This document shows, in pieces, positions 1-10,129 of a DNA stretch of 64,000 nt. Made by a program: the position numbers and the translations under genes. The notes below the pieces were generated by a model that was not told the DNA's origin, did not search any database, and was given only the letters and a program-made list of their open reading frames with translations. Numbering within the stretch: position 1 is the first letter of the stretch; each line of letters starts with the position of its first letter. This DNA is from Woronichinia naegeliana WA131 (GTDB lineage Bacteria; Cyanobacteriota; Cyanobacteriia; Cyanobacteriales; Microcystaceae). The stretch covers positions 3,596,001-3,660,000 of the forward strand of contig CP073041.1 in NCBI GenBank assembly GCA_025370055.1, in the 5' to 3' direction.

Positions 1-1
1 T

Positions 2-160
2 GAACTATGGAAGAAACTACCTTGGAAGAAATTCCAAAAGACGCTCTTCCGACTACAGAAAAGAGTGTTCAAAGCAGTTCAATTTGGCGACAAGCATAAA
101 GCTTGGTCACTCCAAAAACTGATTATAAAATCTCAAGCGGCTAGATTACTAGTAGTCAGT
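2..160 (+). pseudogene. Group II intron reverse transcriptase, N-terminal fragment
   Basis: From base 2 the frame reads ELWKKLPWKKFQ, then RLQKRVFKAVQFGDKHKAW and LQKLIIKSQAARLLVV. This is the pattern of the N-terminal domain of group II intron reverse transcriptase/maturases (basic, RLQKRI-like, then SxxARLLAVR). Similarity stops near base 160; the frame runs into unrelated sequence and a stop at 212-214. The start lies before the window. No catalytic YADD region follows, so this is a remnant, probably cut by the ISAs1-like fragment downstream. The family is recognised from memory of cyanobacterial intron proteins. Confidence 0.6.
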
Positions 161-265
161 CAAGGTAGAACCAGGGCGAACGCATCTAAAAATGATACAG
201 ATACAAGAACATTATAGAGGGATGGATAAGGGAAAATAAGGAAAAGTGCATAGAAAACAAAAGCG

Positions 266-520
266 ATGAAACTCCGACCCAAATATAGACTGGTAGAACA
301 CTTTGCCGAAATAGATGACCCTCGCATCGAACGAACAAAACGGCATAAACTCATTGATATTCTAACGATTGCCATCTTAGCCGTCATTTGTGGAGCAGAA
401 GGTTGGGTAGCCATGGAAAGTTTCGGCAAGGCTAAACATCAATGGCTAAAAAAAATTTTGGAATTGCCGAATGGCATCCCCTCCCACGATACGTTTGCGC
501 GTGTACTTGCTAGTCTGAAT
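266..520 (+). pseudogene. ISAs1-family transposase, N-terminal fragment
   Basis: The open frame from ATG 266 contains FAEIDDPRIERTKRHKLIDI and IAILAVICGAEGW, followed by GIPSHDTFARVL. This is the N-terminal domain of ISAs1/H-repeat transposases. Only about 85 residues remain. At 521 the frame enters the terminus of an ISKra4 element (GGGTACGACC) and stops a few codons later. The DDE domain is absent, so the gene is dead. Confidence 0.8.
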
Positions 521-554
521 GGGTACGACCTTTAGTTGATAAAAGCTGTTGTAA

Positions 555-1208
555 TCAGGGTTCTACAGGGAACCCATATTGATCAAGTTTTGCCCAAAAT
601 TGACTCCATCGTTCCTTGGTCAATACCAAAGCTCGTAGGCTCAAAATAATTCCTGCTCCTTTTTCCTTCCATCGCATCCCTGAACAACATAATCGTTGTT
701 TGACCAACGTCTTACAAGCTGCTTCCGTAACACCTGAACCAATCGGATACTTTTTCTCTATGTATTCAGCATAATCCATTTGATGCTGATGATTCTCGTA
801 ATAAGTAATCGCCCAGCAATTCTCAGTTTTAGACACAGCAAGCCTTTTAGGGATTTAAAGAACATTTCAAAGGGGGTTTTTGGGGCAATCCTGTATGTAC
901 TATTGCGCCTAAAAGCCTGAAGACTCGTAAAATGAACTTGTTAATCCCGTTGAATTTTACCCCGTATTACGCGAACTAAAACCTGAAACTCTTGCTACAG
1001 CGCAAATTTAGAATTGCTGGTAATCGCCGCTTGTAGTTTCTCGGTAAGATTCTTAGAATGACTTTTTTCTTCTTTGACTTCTTTCATCAGATTTAGCAGT
1101 TCTCCTGCTTTTCCTTTTTCATGCTTGAGTTCTCGACAATTTTCAGTCAACCATTCTTTTTGTTTTGACACTGTATTCGGATGCAACGCTTCTGCCAAGG
1201 CACCTAAG
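555..1208 (-). pseudogene. ISKra4-family transposase, C-terminal fragment split by a MITE
   Basis: Two pieces in one original frame match the C-terminal half of the intact transposase at 51203-52510. One is 1020-1208 (ALAEALHPNTVSKQKEW to LTEKLQAAIT); the other is 555-813 (YYENHQHQMDY to the end, GFPVEP). They are separated by the MITE at 814-1019, whose insertion duplicated 9 bp. The N-terminal half is lost at the IS5-like junction. Not functional. Confidence 0.88.
814..1019. repeat. MITE-like insertion with CAGCAATTCT ends
   Basis: This 206-bp insert has terminal inverted repeats CAGCAATTCT at both ends, with weaker matching further in. It is flanked by a perfect 9-bp direct repeat GTAATCGCC at 805-813 and 1020-1028. 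Comparison with the uninterrupted ISKra4 copies confirms exact insertion into the transposase gene. It has no open frame. The parent element is not in this window. Confidence 0.85.
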
Positions 1209-2529
1209 TAGGGCTTGCTGAAAAAAGCTGAAACCCTTACGGAGAAAAATAGTAGGCGAATTAAGAACCGCTAGAATGCACGAAAATAGGGTAGAATGCC
1301 TCAAAACCATTGCATTAAGAAGAGAGAAAGCAGATGTACCGAAAGCAACAGTACTCAATTGAAACACCAGAAAACTTGAAAAATCTGTTCGGCGGGCAGT
1401 TAGATGAAGAAAATCGGGCTCTCCCCTTGTCTGTGTGTAATGTTATGTTAAGAGTTAAAGCAAGCTAACAATTTAAGCCGTAGATGCTCAAAATTAGCAA
1501 ATCCATAACTTTTCCTTTTTATTAATTTAATTTTTGTATTCATCCCTTCCGTTAATCCATTAGTTGTATGGTTTTCAAAATAATTGCATATACCTGTCAA
1601 ATGAGTTTTCAGCATACCCACACTTTTTTTATAGAATAGGCTCGCTGTTCTCATCCATTTTTCAAATTTTCTCCTTGCACCATTTGTCGTTCTTGAATGC
1701 TCATAAATATCTCTAATCTCTTCCTTCATTTCATACGCTATTCCTAAACAAGGATACATTTTCAATATCTCTTCTAACTCTTCTCTTTTTTCTTTTTTTA
1801 ACTCTTCTTTATTTTTCCATAATAGGTATGTTAAACCCTTTTTATGGATATTCATTTTCTTTCTCAATTTATTCAATTCTTCATTTATATTTTTCATTAC
1901 ATGAAATCTATCATAGACGATTTTAGCATTTACAAATAACTCCTTTATTGCTGACGTAAATCACTCCCACATATCCACACTTACTTCCTTTACATTCTCT
2001 CTAACCCTTGCTGGCTGCACCTTTAGGGCTTCTATTATCTCTTCTTTTTTGTGTCCTTTTATTACTTCTAACAATTCCTTTTTATTTATATCTATCACTG
2101 TTGTAATAAAGTCTTTTTTTCCTTTTCTATTACTAAATTCGTCTAAACTTATCTTTTCTGGTAATTCCCATTCCTTCTTTTCTGCCTGCTTTGCATACTC
2201 TTCAAATATTGATTCCAATGTTCCCCAACTTATTTCTTCTTCTTGCCTTACCTCTTCTACATTTTTCTTTTTTACTTGCTCATAAATCTTTTCTTCATAA
2301 CGAATTGTATAATGTTTTCTTAGCCGCATAAAGTCCAGTCTTTCTGTTATGTATTTCTGACATTTTTCACAATGGAACTGGCGGCGGGGCACTTCCAGAT
2401 ATACTTTCTTTCCCAATAGGGATAAATCCCGAACCAAATTATATTCTATTTGATTTATATCTTCCAATTCTTTATGACAATTTGGACATTCCATTACTTC
2501 GTTTTTCATTTTTAATTTTAAGAACAAAG

Positions 2530-3919
2530 GGGTGTGACCTTTAGTTGATGAAGGAAAAGAAAAGTGTTAACATGGGATGAAAAGTGACAAAGAGGAAACA
2601 ATGATGACAGCAAAACTAATTAATGTAGAGGGTTCAAAGATAAAAATAGAACTAACATTAGAACTCAGTCGTTCAATGTTGGATACAGAAATAAATATTC
2701 AAAAAGGCTTAAACGAAGTAGGTTGCATCGCCAGCAAAGAAGCCTTGAAATATTTAGATACAGATGGTTCACCCTTAAAAATCGGTGAAGAAATCTGGAA
2801 GAGTAAGGGAGAGCAACCGAAAGAATATCAAACACCTTATGGTGAGGTTATAGTGAATCGTCATGTATATCAGCGTTCACCTTTGAGGAAAAACGTATTG
2901 CCCCTTAGAAAGAGAAGCAAGGATAATCATAACATCAACGCCATTATTGGCAAAACAGGTATCCTCAAAAATGTCAGGGATGGCAGGCAAAGAGGTGAAA
3001 AATGATTTATTAGAAAATCATGGTAGAAAAGTAGCGCTATCCTATATCCAAAGATTGAGTGAAGCAGTAGGAAGTGTGGTACAGGCAAAAGAAGAAGCGT
3101 GGAGTTATGCCCCGCCCAAGGAGGATAGCCAAATTGCAACAGTGGGAATAGGATTAGATGGAACCTGTATGCTGATGTGTGAGGATGGCTACCGTGAAGC
3201 AATGGTGGGAACCGTTTCCCTATACGATAGTGAAGGCGAACGTCAACCTACAATCTATCTAGGTGCGGCACCAGAGTATGGAAAAAAGAGTTTTCTAGAA
3301 AGATTAGAAAGAGAAATTGAGCGAGCGAAAAACCGTTATCCAGAGGCAACATTGGTCGGGATAGCAGACGGGGCAGAATCAAATTGGAAGTTTTTAGAAA
3401 AGCAAACGGAAGAACAGATATTAGATTTCTATCATGCCTCTGGTTACTTAGGTGCCTTGGCAGAAGCGTTGCATCCGAATACCGTGTCAAAACAAAAAGA
3501 ATGGTTGACTGAAAATTGTCGAGAACTCAAGCATGAAAAAGGAAAAGCAGGAGAACTGCTAAATCTGATGAAAGAAGTCAAAGAAGAAAAAAGTCATTCT
3601 AAGAATCTTACCGAGAAACTACAAGCGGCGATTACTTATTACGAGAATCATCAGCATCAAATGGATTATGCTGAATACATAGAGAAAAAGTATCCGATTG
3701 GTTCAGGTGTTACGGAAGCAGCTTGTAAGACGTTGGTCAAACAACGATTATGTTGTTCAGGGATGCGATGGAAGGAAAAAGGAGCAGGAATTATTTTGAG
3801 CCTACGAGCTTTGGTATTGACCAAGGAACGATGGAGTCAATTTTGGGCAAAACTTGATCAATATGGGTTCCCTGTAGAACCCTGATTACAACAGCTTTTA
3901 TCAACTAAAGGTCGCACCC
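2530..3919 (+). mobile_element. ISKra4-family element, copy 2, complete but frameshifted
   Basis: Inverted repeats GGGTGTGACCTTTAGTTGAT (2530) and GGGTGCGACCTTTAGTTGAT (complement, ending 3919) bound 1390 bp. A perfect 8-bp duplication GAACAAAG flanks it (2522-2529 and 3920-3927). It is one base longer than the intact copy at 51156-52544. The target is the ISL3 transposase gene. Confidence 0.93.
2577..3885 (+). pseudogene. ISKra4-family transposase with frameshift
   Basis: It is nearly identical to the intact 435-residue protein at 51203-52510. A local change near 2878-2885, where GTAGGAGG of the intact copy is replaced by CCTTTGAGG, adds one base and shifts the frame. The first 102 residues are in one frame and the rest (KQVSSKMSGMAGKEV onward, from about 2950) in another. 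The change looks mutational, not a slippery site, so the transposase is probably inactive. Confidence 0.88.
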
Positions 3920-4369
3920 GAACAAAGCACCATCTATTTCTCGATAGTTTACGACTGTTACCTTTGGCAAACCTAGTAGCTCATCCAAGTTTATCCACAT
4001 ACTCCACCTCCTACTGTGGTATTACTATTATACACTTTCCACACAGTTGGGGGAAGAGCCAAAATCGTTGGATAGAAATGTCAAAAATGATTCCCTGGGA
4101 AGAATATGAGGAAGAATATGCAAAAAACTTCACAGAAAAAAAAGGAGCCCCAGCCAAATCATTTAGAATGGCATTAGGAGCATTAATTATCAAAGAAATT
4201 TCAGGAAAAAGTGACAGAGAAACAGTAGAACAAATAAAAGAGAACCCTTATTTACAGTACTTTATAGGAATGGAAAGCTATAGTAGCAAAGAAGCATTTA
4301 ATGCGTCAATGATGGTTCATTTTCGTAAAAAAATAGGAATGGAATTAATTAATTAATAAAATTAATAAA

Positions 4370-4530
4370 CTGGAGAGTGCGAAGTTCTCTGTCAGACATT
4401 TTGACAAAATGCCTAAAAGCCTTGCATTGAAAGCCTTTCAGCGATTGTGAGTCTGGAAGAGGGGTGAAGGACGTTGGGGGCTGAAACCCTAGTAAACTCG
4501 TTGATTTTCCTAGAACTTCGCACTGTCCAG
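4370..4530. repeat. 161-bp MITE with IS701-like ends
   Basis: The termini CTGGAGAGTGCGAAGTTCT and (complement) CTGGACAGTGCGAAGTTCT are inverted repeats. They closely match the ends of the IS701-like elements at 5032 and 17829 (CTGGACAGTGGGAAGTT). TTAATAAA is duplicated at 4362-4369 and 4531-4538. There is no coding sequence. It is probably a non-autonomous derivative mobilised by the IS701-like transposase, and it sits in the IS5-like copy A transposase. Confidence 0.85.
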
Positions 4531-5701
4531 TTAATAAAGAAATAGAAAAAAAAGCGACGGGTGTAGCGTCAGAAAAAAAAGAAAATGAAGGAAAGTTATT
4601 GTTAGATGCGACTTGTACACCAGCAGATATAAAATATCCAACGGATATAGGAATATTGAATGATGCCAGAGAAAAAACAGAAAAAATAATAGATAAGCGA
4701 TATGAAGAAATAAAAGAGAAAAGAAAAGAAAAGAAAAGCCGAGGACTTATAGGGAAGTGGCAAGAAAAGAGTACTTAGCCATAGCAAAAAAACGTCGTGT
4801 GTCAAAAAAAGAAAGAAGAAAAGGAACAAAAAAACAACTAGGATATATAAAAAGAAACTTGTCTCATATAGAAAAAATGATAGAAGAGGGAGCAAAGTTA
4901 GAACCCACATTCCGCAGGTTGTCGAAGAGGAACACTAGTTCACGCGAGCTAGTATCGGTACTTGTGCATTGATTTCGGGCAAGGATAAAAAATGTCAATA
5001 AAGTTCTAAAATGGAGTCTTGCCTTAGATAGCTGGACAGTGGGAAGTTCTCGAGCAGGGTAAGTGAGAAAAGAAAATCGGACATGCGATACCCAAGAGTG
5101 CCGTTATGTCCGAAACTGGCTGATATAGAAAATAGATAGCCAGTGCTATCTATCAATTATGCAACTATGTCAGCGACTAGAGCAAATCCTAGAGAATCTC
5201 CGTCCCGCCTTTAGCCGAGAAGCAACGTACCAATGGTTTATCCTATTAGCCTGGGGAGTAGTGCTCAACAGCCAACCGAGCGCAATAACAAGCTATGTCA
5301 ATGCCTTAGGGTTAACAGAGAGCTACTACCATCAGGCACTACATTGGTTTGAATCCAAGGCATTTAACGTCAAAGGACTGACCTTGGGATGGTCGAAGTG
5401 GGTAAGTCAGCATGAAAATCTATATCGAATCAAGGAAAAACGAGTGTATGTGGGGGATGGAATCAAAGTGGGGAAAGAAGGGCGCAAGATGCCAGGGGTA
5501 AAACGACTACACCAAGAATCCGGAAATGTGGCGAAGCCAGAATGGATAAGGGGGCATTACTTCAATGCCTTGAGTGTTTTGGTGGGAGCAGGAAAAGCCT
5601 GCTTTGCCTTGCCCTTAGTGTTGCGGCTAGACGATGGCATCAAGTCCAAAGCAACGGCAAAGGAAGGGAAAAAAGGCAGCAAAAAAGAGAAGACTACTCT
5701 A

Positions 5702-7388
5702 GGGCTTGCTGAAAAAGTCAAAAAACGAAAGAAATGTGGGTTAGGGAAGTATGGACTGAAAAAGCATAGATAACTTATCCTTATGGAAACAAATCAAAAT
5801 ACAGATTTTGTTTAATCTATTGTTCCTTTCTGTCTAAAAAGGTCAACACAAATCACTCCTCACAAAAGAGAGGAAAATTAACACCATTTTTCACAAGAAA
5901 AACGACTCTACAACTTTTTACTTTTTGTCTTCTGAAGTAGAGTAGAAAGATTCATTACCAAAAAGTTCATCGCAATTACCGTTTCCGAGGTCTCAGGTAG
6001 TTTGGCCATCACTCGACCAAGACTAAATTTCCTCTTTCCCTGTCCGAATTTACCCTCAATGGCATTACGCACTCTTTCATCTGAGCGTGCCTCTTTCTTT
6101 TTTTCTTTGCTCACCTCTTTCGGCGGTCTTCCCAATCGGGGATTACTCATTCTTATATCCCTTTCTTTACAATAAGCTCGATTCGCTTTTGTTCGATAGA
6201 TTTTATCCACATGAACCGATTCCGGATAACATCCTGTTTCCCTTTTATATTCTTCTATTCGCGCTTGTAAATCTCCCGATTCGTTGTAATTATCCCAACT
6301 TAATTTGTCTAAGAAGACAAAGCCATTCACATTACTTGCCGATATTTTAGCTCCAAACTCTACTGCTTTTCCCGCTTTTCCACGCACTATTGGACGCACG
6401 TGAGGTTGGCTTACACTCACAATTCTGTTTTCTACTTTATTTGTCTTTTTTTCATACATTTCTAACTGTTGCTCATACACTTTTCCTATCGTTACAAGCT
6501 CTTCTTGCTCTTTTTTCGTTAGTTTTTCTAACTTTGCTCCCTCTTCTATCATTTTTTCTATATCAGACAAGTTTCTTTTTATATATCCTAGTTGTTTTTT
6601 TGTTCCTTTTCTTCTTTCTTTTTTTGACACACGACGTTTTTTTGCTATGGCTAAGTACTCTTTTCTTGCCACTTCCCTATAAGTCCTCGGCTTTTCTTTC
6701 CTTTTCTCTTTTATTTCTTCATATCGCTTATCTATTATTTTTTCTGTTTTTTCTCTGGCATCATTCAATATTCCTATATCCGTTGGATATTTTATATCTG
6801 CTGGTGTACAAGTCGCATCTAACAGTAACTTTCCTTCATTTTCTTTTTTTCCTGACGCTACACCCGTCGCTTTTTTTCTATTTCTTTATTAATTTTATTT
6901 ATTAATTCCATTCCTATTTTTTTACGAAAATGAACCATCATTGACGCATTAAATGCTTCTTTGCTACTATAGCTTTCCATTCCTATAAAGTACTGTAAAT
7001 AAGGGTTCTCTTTTATTTGTTCTACTGTTTCTCTGTCACTTTTTCCTGAAATTTCTTTGATAATTAATGCTCCTAATGCCATTCTAAATGATTTGGCTGG
7101 GGCTCCTTTTTTTTCTGTGAAGTTTTTTGCATATTCTTCCTCATATTCTTCCCAGGGAATCATTTTTGACATTTCTATCCAACGATTTTCTTCGTCTAAC
7201 TGCCCGCCGAACAGATTTTTCAAGTTTTCTGGTGTTTCAATTGAGTACTGTTGCTTTCGGTACATCTGCTTTCTCTCTTCTTAATGCAATGGTTTTGAGG
7301 CATTCTACCCTATTTTCGTGCATTCTAGCGGTTCTTAATTCGCCTACTATTTTTCTCCGTAAAGGTTTCAGCTTTTTTCAGCAAGCCC
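5702..7388 (-). mobile_element. IS5-like (DUF772) element, copy B
   Basis: The element runs from GGGCTTGCTGAAAAA (5702) to the complementary GCAAGCCC (7388), with TA on both sides (5700-5701, 7389-7390). It is the same element as copy C but 12 bp shorter near the end of the transposase gene. The left flank is IS701-like and the right flank is IS630 sequence lacking its own first ~75 bp, so a deletion is associated with this copy. Confidence 0.9.
5908..7265 (-). CDS. IS5-like transposase, copy B (two frames, probable -1 frameshift)
   Basis: Frame one (7265 down to 6858) starts MYRKQQYSIETPENL and carries a DUF772-type N-terminal domain (FRMALGALIIKEISGKSDRE). Frame two, reached by a -1 shift at the A AAA AAG heptamer near 6870-6880, carries DATCTPADIKYPTD, a long lysine-rich coiled region, SVHVDKIYRTKANRAYC and a C-terminal AIEGKFGQGKRKFSLGR, as in IS5/IS1182-group DDE transposases. 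Both frames are undamaged. The stop TAG of frame one directly follows the slippery run. The family subgroup is uncertain. Confidence 0.8.
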
Positions 7389-7390
7389 TA

Positions 7391-8538
7391 AGTAACCATG
7401 CTCAAGACCTATATTGTCCGATTAAGTCAAGAAGAACGTCAGACCCTAAAAGATTTGGTATCCATCGGCAAAGGAGCGGCTTACAAAATTAAGCACGCCA
7501 ATATTCTGTTAAACATTGATGTGAATGGACAAGGATGGACGGATGAGGAAGCTGCCGCCGCCTTTAGTTGTCACCGTAACACAGTCGCCAATCTCAGGGA
7601 GCGATTGGTCAATGAAGGTGTGGAGTCAGCATTAAGCCGCAAGCCCCGCAAAACGCCGCCTCGTCAACCGATTATTGATGGAGAGGTAGAAGCAAAACTA
7701 ATCGCCTTACGTTGTGGAGAACCGCCTGCTGGTCAAGCCCGTTGGACATTGAGGTTACTAGCCGACAAGGCGGTCGAGTTAGAAATTGTGCCAGCAATTA
7801 GTCACGAAACCGTGCGTCAAGTGTTAAAAAAAACGAACTAAAACCTCATCTGCGACAGATGTACGTGATTCCACCAGAAAAGAGTGCCGAATTTGTGTCT
7901 AACATGGAAGATGTTCTAGAAATTTATCACCGACCCTATGACCCCAATTGTCCAGTGATTTGCATGGATGAGCAACCTATACAATTGGTCAAAGAAACCC
8001 GCCTTCCTCTACCAGCCAAACCTGGACAGCCAGAGGCGCATGATTACGAATATGAACGCAATGGAACAGCCAATATCTTTATGTTTACAGAACCCTTGTC
8101 TGGGTGGCGAAAGACAGTTGTCAGTGAACGTAGAACATCGGTTGACTGGGCAACAGAAATTAAGAATTTACTCGATAACGACTATGCTGATAACGACAAA
8201 GTCATTTTAGTATGTGATCAGCTAAATACTCACAAACTTGCCTCACTATATGAAGCATTTGAGCCTTCCACGGCTCGTCGTCTAGTCGAACGGTTGGAAA
8301 TTCACCATACCCCAAAACATGGCAGTTGGCTTAATATTGCTGAAAACGAGCTGTCCGCAATGACTCGGCAATGCCTAGCTCGTCGAATTCCAGATCGGGA
8401 AACTTTAGAGCAAGAAACAACGGCTTGGTACACTCAGCGCAATCATTCCCAAAAGTCGGTAGATTGGCAATTCACGACGGCTGAGGCTCGTATCCGTCTC
8501 AAGCGTCTTTATCCACAAATAGAAAATTGACAGACCAC
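7391..8538 (+). mobile_element. IS630-family element, copy 1, 5'-truncated
   Basis: Apart from one base seen by eye, this is identical to the complete IS630 at 31216-32440, but the first ~75 bp, including the left inverted repeat, are gone at the junction with IS5-like copy B. The right end TTGACAGACCAC with TA (8539-8540) abuts the tail of the IS701-like element. Without its left end it cannot transpose by itself. Confidence 0.9.
7398..8530 (+). CDS. IS630-family transposase (two frames, -1 frameshift), copy 1
   Basis: Frame one (7398-7841) encodes a helix-turn-helix region (WTDEEAAAAFSCHRNTVANL). Frame two (about 7828-8530) encodes the DDE_3 catalytic domain, with aspartates in VICMDEQPIQL and LVCDQLNTHK and a glutamate in WLNIAENELSAM. 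The frames meet at a run of eight A residues (GTTAAAAAAAACG), suited to -1 slippage on A AAA AAA, as in other IS630/Tc1-type elements. Both frames are intact and identical to those at 31300-32432, so it may still supply transposase in trans. Confidence 0.85.
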
Positions 8539-8853
8539 TAGTCTGCTTTTGCCTAAATTCCTTGCCGCTAAACTTGACCCTTTTCCAAGTCCTGATAGAC
8601 TTACTTTGGCCGCATAGTCATTACCTTCTCTGCCATCCATAAACTTCCCACTGTCCAGTTAGATAGAATCAACAGTAAAAATGAATAACCTAAATATTAA
8701 AGACCTCGACCACTTAGGAATCGTAGCGGGAATTATAGATGAAATGGGTTTAGTAGAAATTATCGATGAGGAAGTGGGAACTCATCCTCAAGAAAAGCTC
8801 AGTGTAGGTACAATAGTAAAAGCAATGATATTAAACTGCTTAGGATGTATCAA

Positions 8854-10129
8854 GGTACTGGTATCGTGTGATCAAAGCTAGAAAAAGTTATGGTGTAAGA
8901 GTTTGAGAAAATAGAAAATAACTTACGACTGGACATATTCCCGTTTTTGTTATACTATTATTATTGTCATTATATTAAAGAAAGGGAAAACGGAAAGCAA
9001 TGTCAACATTGAATAAAAGCTCAATTGACCTCCTAAGTGATATTGGCTTACCTCAAGAGAAAGAGGAAGCCTTATTTCAGAAAAACTGCCCTCATTGCTA
9101 TAGTGAAAAAGTAAAAATACATTCTCATTACCAAACGAAAGGTAACGGGGAACGTAAAATGTTCATCTGTCAAGAATGTGGTTCTTGTTTTGCTGAGACT
9201 TATGGTAGCGTAATCGCTGGCTTAGAAACCCCATTAAGTGAAATTGTAAAAGTATTAAAAGCCAGAATGGAAGGAATAGGATTAAATGCAGCAGCCCGAG
9301 TATTCGGCTACGCAAAAACAACAATATTGAATTGGGAAAAGAAATTATCAGGATTACAAGAGACATTATTTTTATACGCCTTAGTGAATGAATTTGTTAA
9401 ATTAGTAATAGAAGGGGATGAACTATACACAAAAGTTGGAAAAAATAAAGAAGCAAGTGCCTCTGAGGGGTGGACAATCGTGCTCATGGACAGGGCTAGC
9501 CGCTTTATTTGGCATTTAAAATGTGGTAAAAAAGAGCAGAAATTATTTCTAGAAGCAATGATGACGGTAGCGGAATTATTTGAAAGGAGTGCAGAATCTC
9601 TCCAGTTATTTACAGATGGAGAAAAGCGATATAGTCAACTGCTATTTAATATTTGTCACGAAGTATTAAGGACTGGGAAGCGAGGTCGTCCCACCAAAGT
9701 ATTACCGAAGGGTATGGTGGTAAGATTAAAAAATAAGAGTAGTAAACGTCGAGATTCTGAGGGTAAACTAGAGAAAGTAGAAACTCCGAAAACTGAACAT
9801 CCTGAGACAACAGAAAAACCAGAAGACAAGGATGTTCATGCCAACCACGTTGAGGCATTTAATAGTTCTCTACGACGCTATTTAGCCGCCTTTCGTCGTC
9901 GAACAAATACTTATGCTAAATCTGTTGTGGGATTACAGCGAGTGCTAGATATTTTCTGGATGGTTCATAACTTTGTTCGCAGCCATTTTACGACGAAAAA
10001 AGTTCCTGCGGTAGCTCTCGGTATAATTCAAAAAGGGTTAACTTGGGAGGACTTACTCCAAATTCGCCTGATTTGTTGAACCTCTTGTATTGCAACGTTT
10101 ATAGCTTCTAGCTAGACGATACCAGTGCC
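8854..10129 (+). mobile_element. IS1-like element, copy 1, complete
   Basis: The ends GGTACTGGTATCGT (8854) and (complement) GGCACTGGTATCGTC (10129) bound 1276 bp. The perfect 8-bp duplication TGTATCAA (8846-8853, 10130-10137) agrees with the 8-9 bp duplications of IS1-type elements. It is inserted in the IS1634 transposase gene. Partial copies lie at 14935-15455 and 32443-33140. Confidence 0.9.
9000..10079 (+). CDS. IS1-like transposase, single long frame
   Basis: The 359-residue protein has an N-terminal zinc finger (CPHC...FICQECG, residues ~30-60) and a helix-turn-helix stretch (GIGLNAAARVFGYAKTTIL). Its DDE-type domain has VIEGDELYTKV, LQLFTDGEKRY and HANHVEAFNSSLRRY. This order resembles IS1 InsA plus InsB fused in one frame. 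A basic linker (RLKNKSSKRRDSEGK) and a Glu/Pro-rich stretch separate the last two motifs. The frame is intact, so the element may be active. Assignment to IS1 or a close sister group is from motif layout only. Confidence 0.8.
   Translation: MSTLNKSSIDLLSDIGLPQEKEEALFQKNCPHCYSEKVKIHSHYQTKGNGERKMFICQECGSCFAETYGSVIAGLETPLSEIVKVLKARMEGIGLNAAARVFGYAKTTILNWEKKLSGLQETLFLYALVNEFVKLVIEGDELYTKVGKNKEASASEGWTIVLMDRASRFIWHLKCGKKEQKLFLEAMMTVAELFERSAESLQLFTDGEKRYSQLLFNICHEVLRTGKRGRPTKVLPKGMVVRLKNKSSKRRDSEGKLEKVETPKTEHPETTEKPEDKDVHANHVEAFNSSLRRYLAAFRRRTNTYAKSVVGLQRVLDIFWMVHNFVRSHFTTKKVPAVALGIIQKGLTWEDLLQIRLIC

Larger units (their letters stand above)
521..1208 (-). mobile_element. ISKra4-family element, partial copy 1
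   Basis: The terminus at 521 (GGGTACGACCTTTAGTTGAT) matches the inverted repeat of the two other ISKra4 copies (2530-3919 and 51156-52544) with one change. The element runs leftward to rightward in minus orientation and is cut at 1208, where an IS5-like element begins after a TA dinucleotide. A 206-bp MITE lies inside it. About half of the element is missing. Confidence 0.85.
1448..4000 (-). pseudogene. ISL3-family transposase, disrupted
   Basis: The gene starts at 4000 (MWINLDELLGLP) after AGGAGG, is split by ISKra4 at 2530-3919, and continues as FLKLKMKNEVMECPNCHKEL with a CxxC...CxxC zinc-finger region. The DDE domain has SLDEFSNRKG, SVDMWE and NGLTEGMNTKIKLIKR. Besides the insertion there is an in-frame TGA after SVDMWE (1961-1963), where related proteins have a small residue, so it would be inactive even if ISKra4 left. 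Confidence 0.88.
1417..4060 (-). mobile_element. ISL3-family element with a nested ISKra4 insertion
   Basis: The ends are GGCTCTCCCC at 1417 and, in reverse complement, GGCTCTTCCCCCAACTGTG at 4060. They are related inverted repeats, both continuing CTGTGTGnAA. Flanking AAAATCG at 1410-1416 and 4061-4067 is a 7-bp direct repeat (ISL3 elements usually give 8). Copy C of the IS5-like element shows the uninterrupted target. ISKra4 copy 2 lies inside at 2530-3919. Confidence 0.88.
1211..4900 (+). mobile_element. IS5-like (DUF772) element, copy A, broken by nested insertions
   Basis: The left end GGGCTTGCTGAAAAAAGC begins at 1211 after a TA dinucleotide. Its sequence continues at 1211-1416, 4061-4369 and 4531-4900. 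It is interrupted by an ISL3 element at 1417-4060 and a 161-bp MITE at 4370-4530, and is cut at 4901 by the left end of an IS1634-type element. The rest (about 830 bp relative to copy C at 13234-14932) is not recovered beyond the IS1634 sequence. Confidence 0.85.
1334..4900 (+). pseudogene. IS5-like transposase, copy A remnants
   Basis: The coding pieces match copy C: the start MYRKQQYSIETPENLKNLFG at 1334, the WIEMSKMIPWEEYEEEYAKN region from 4068, and the DATCTPADIKYPTD segment near 4600. The junction between the two reading frames carries eight A residues here (4546-4553) instead of the seven in copies B and C, which would fuse the frames. The gene also shows an in-frame stop at 4354 and a frame change near 4735, and it ends at 4900. 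Dead. Confidence 0.85.
5159..8617 (+). pseudogene. IS701/IS4-like transposase, copy 1 remnants
   Basis: The start at 5159 (MQLCQRLEQILENLRPAFSR) runs to about 5700, with YVGDGIKVGKEGRKMPGVKR and KACFALPLVLRLDDGIKSKA, as in copy 2. It then enters IS5-like copy B. About 25 C-terminal codons survive at 8541-8617 (LLLPKFLAAKL-like, ending at TAG 8615-8617). More than 200 central residues are deleted. Confidence 0.88.
5032..8658 (+). mobile_element. IS701/IS4-like element, copy 1, with nested IS5-like and IS630 insertions
   Basis: The ends CTGGACAGTGGGAAGTT (5032) and AACTTCCCACTGTCCAG (ending 8658) are perfect inverted repeats, flanked by the 8-bp duplication TTAGATAG (5024-5031, 8659-8666). Inside, IS5-like copy B (5702-7388) and an IS630 copy (7391-8538) replace most of the transposase gene. 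Only the first part and the last part (8541-8658) of the element remain. Confidence 0.9.

Noticed and set aside
6390-6905. Hydrophobic open frames opposite the IS5-like transposases (also 13717-14232 and 4602-4910)
   Set aside because: They are Phe/Leu-rich antisense reflections of lysine/glutamate-rich coding sequence, identical in every copy.
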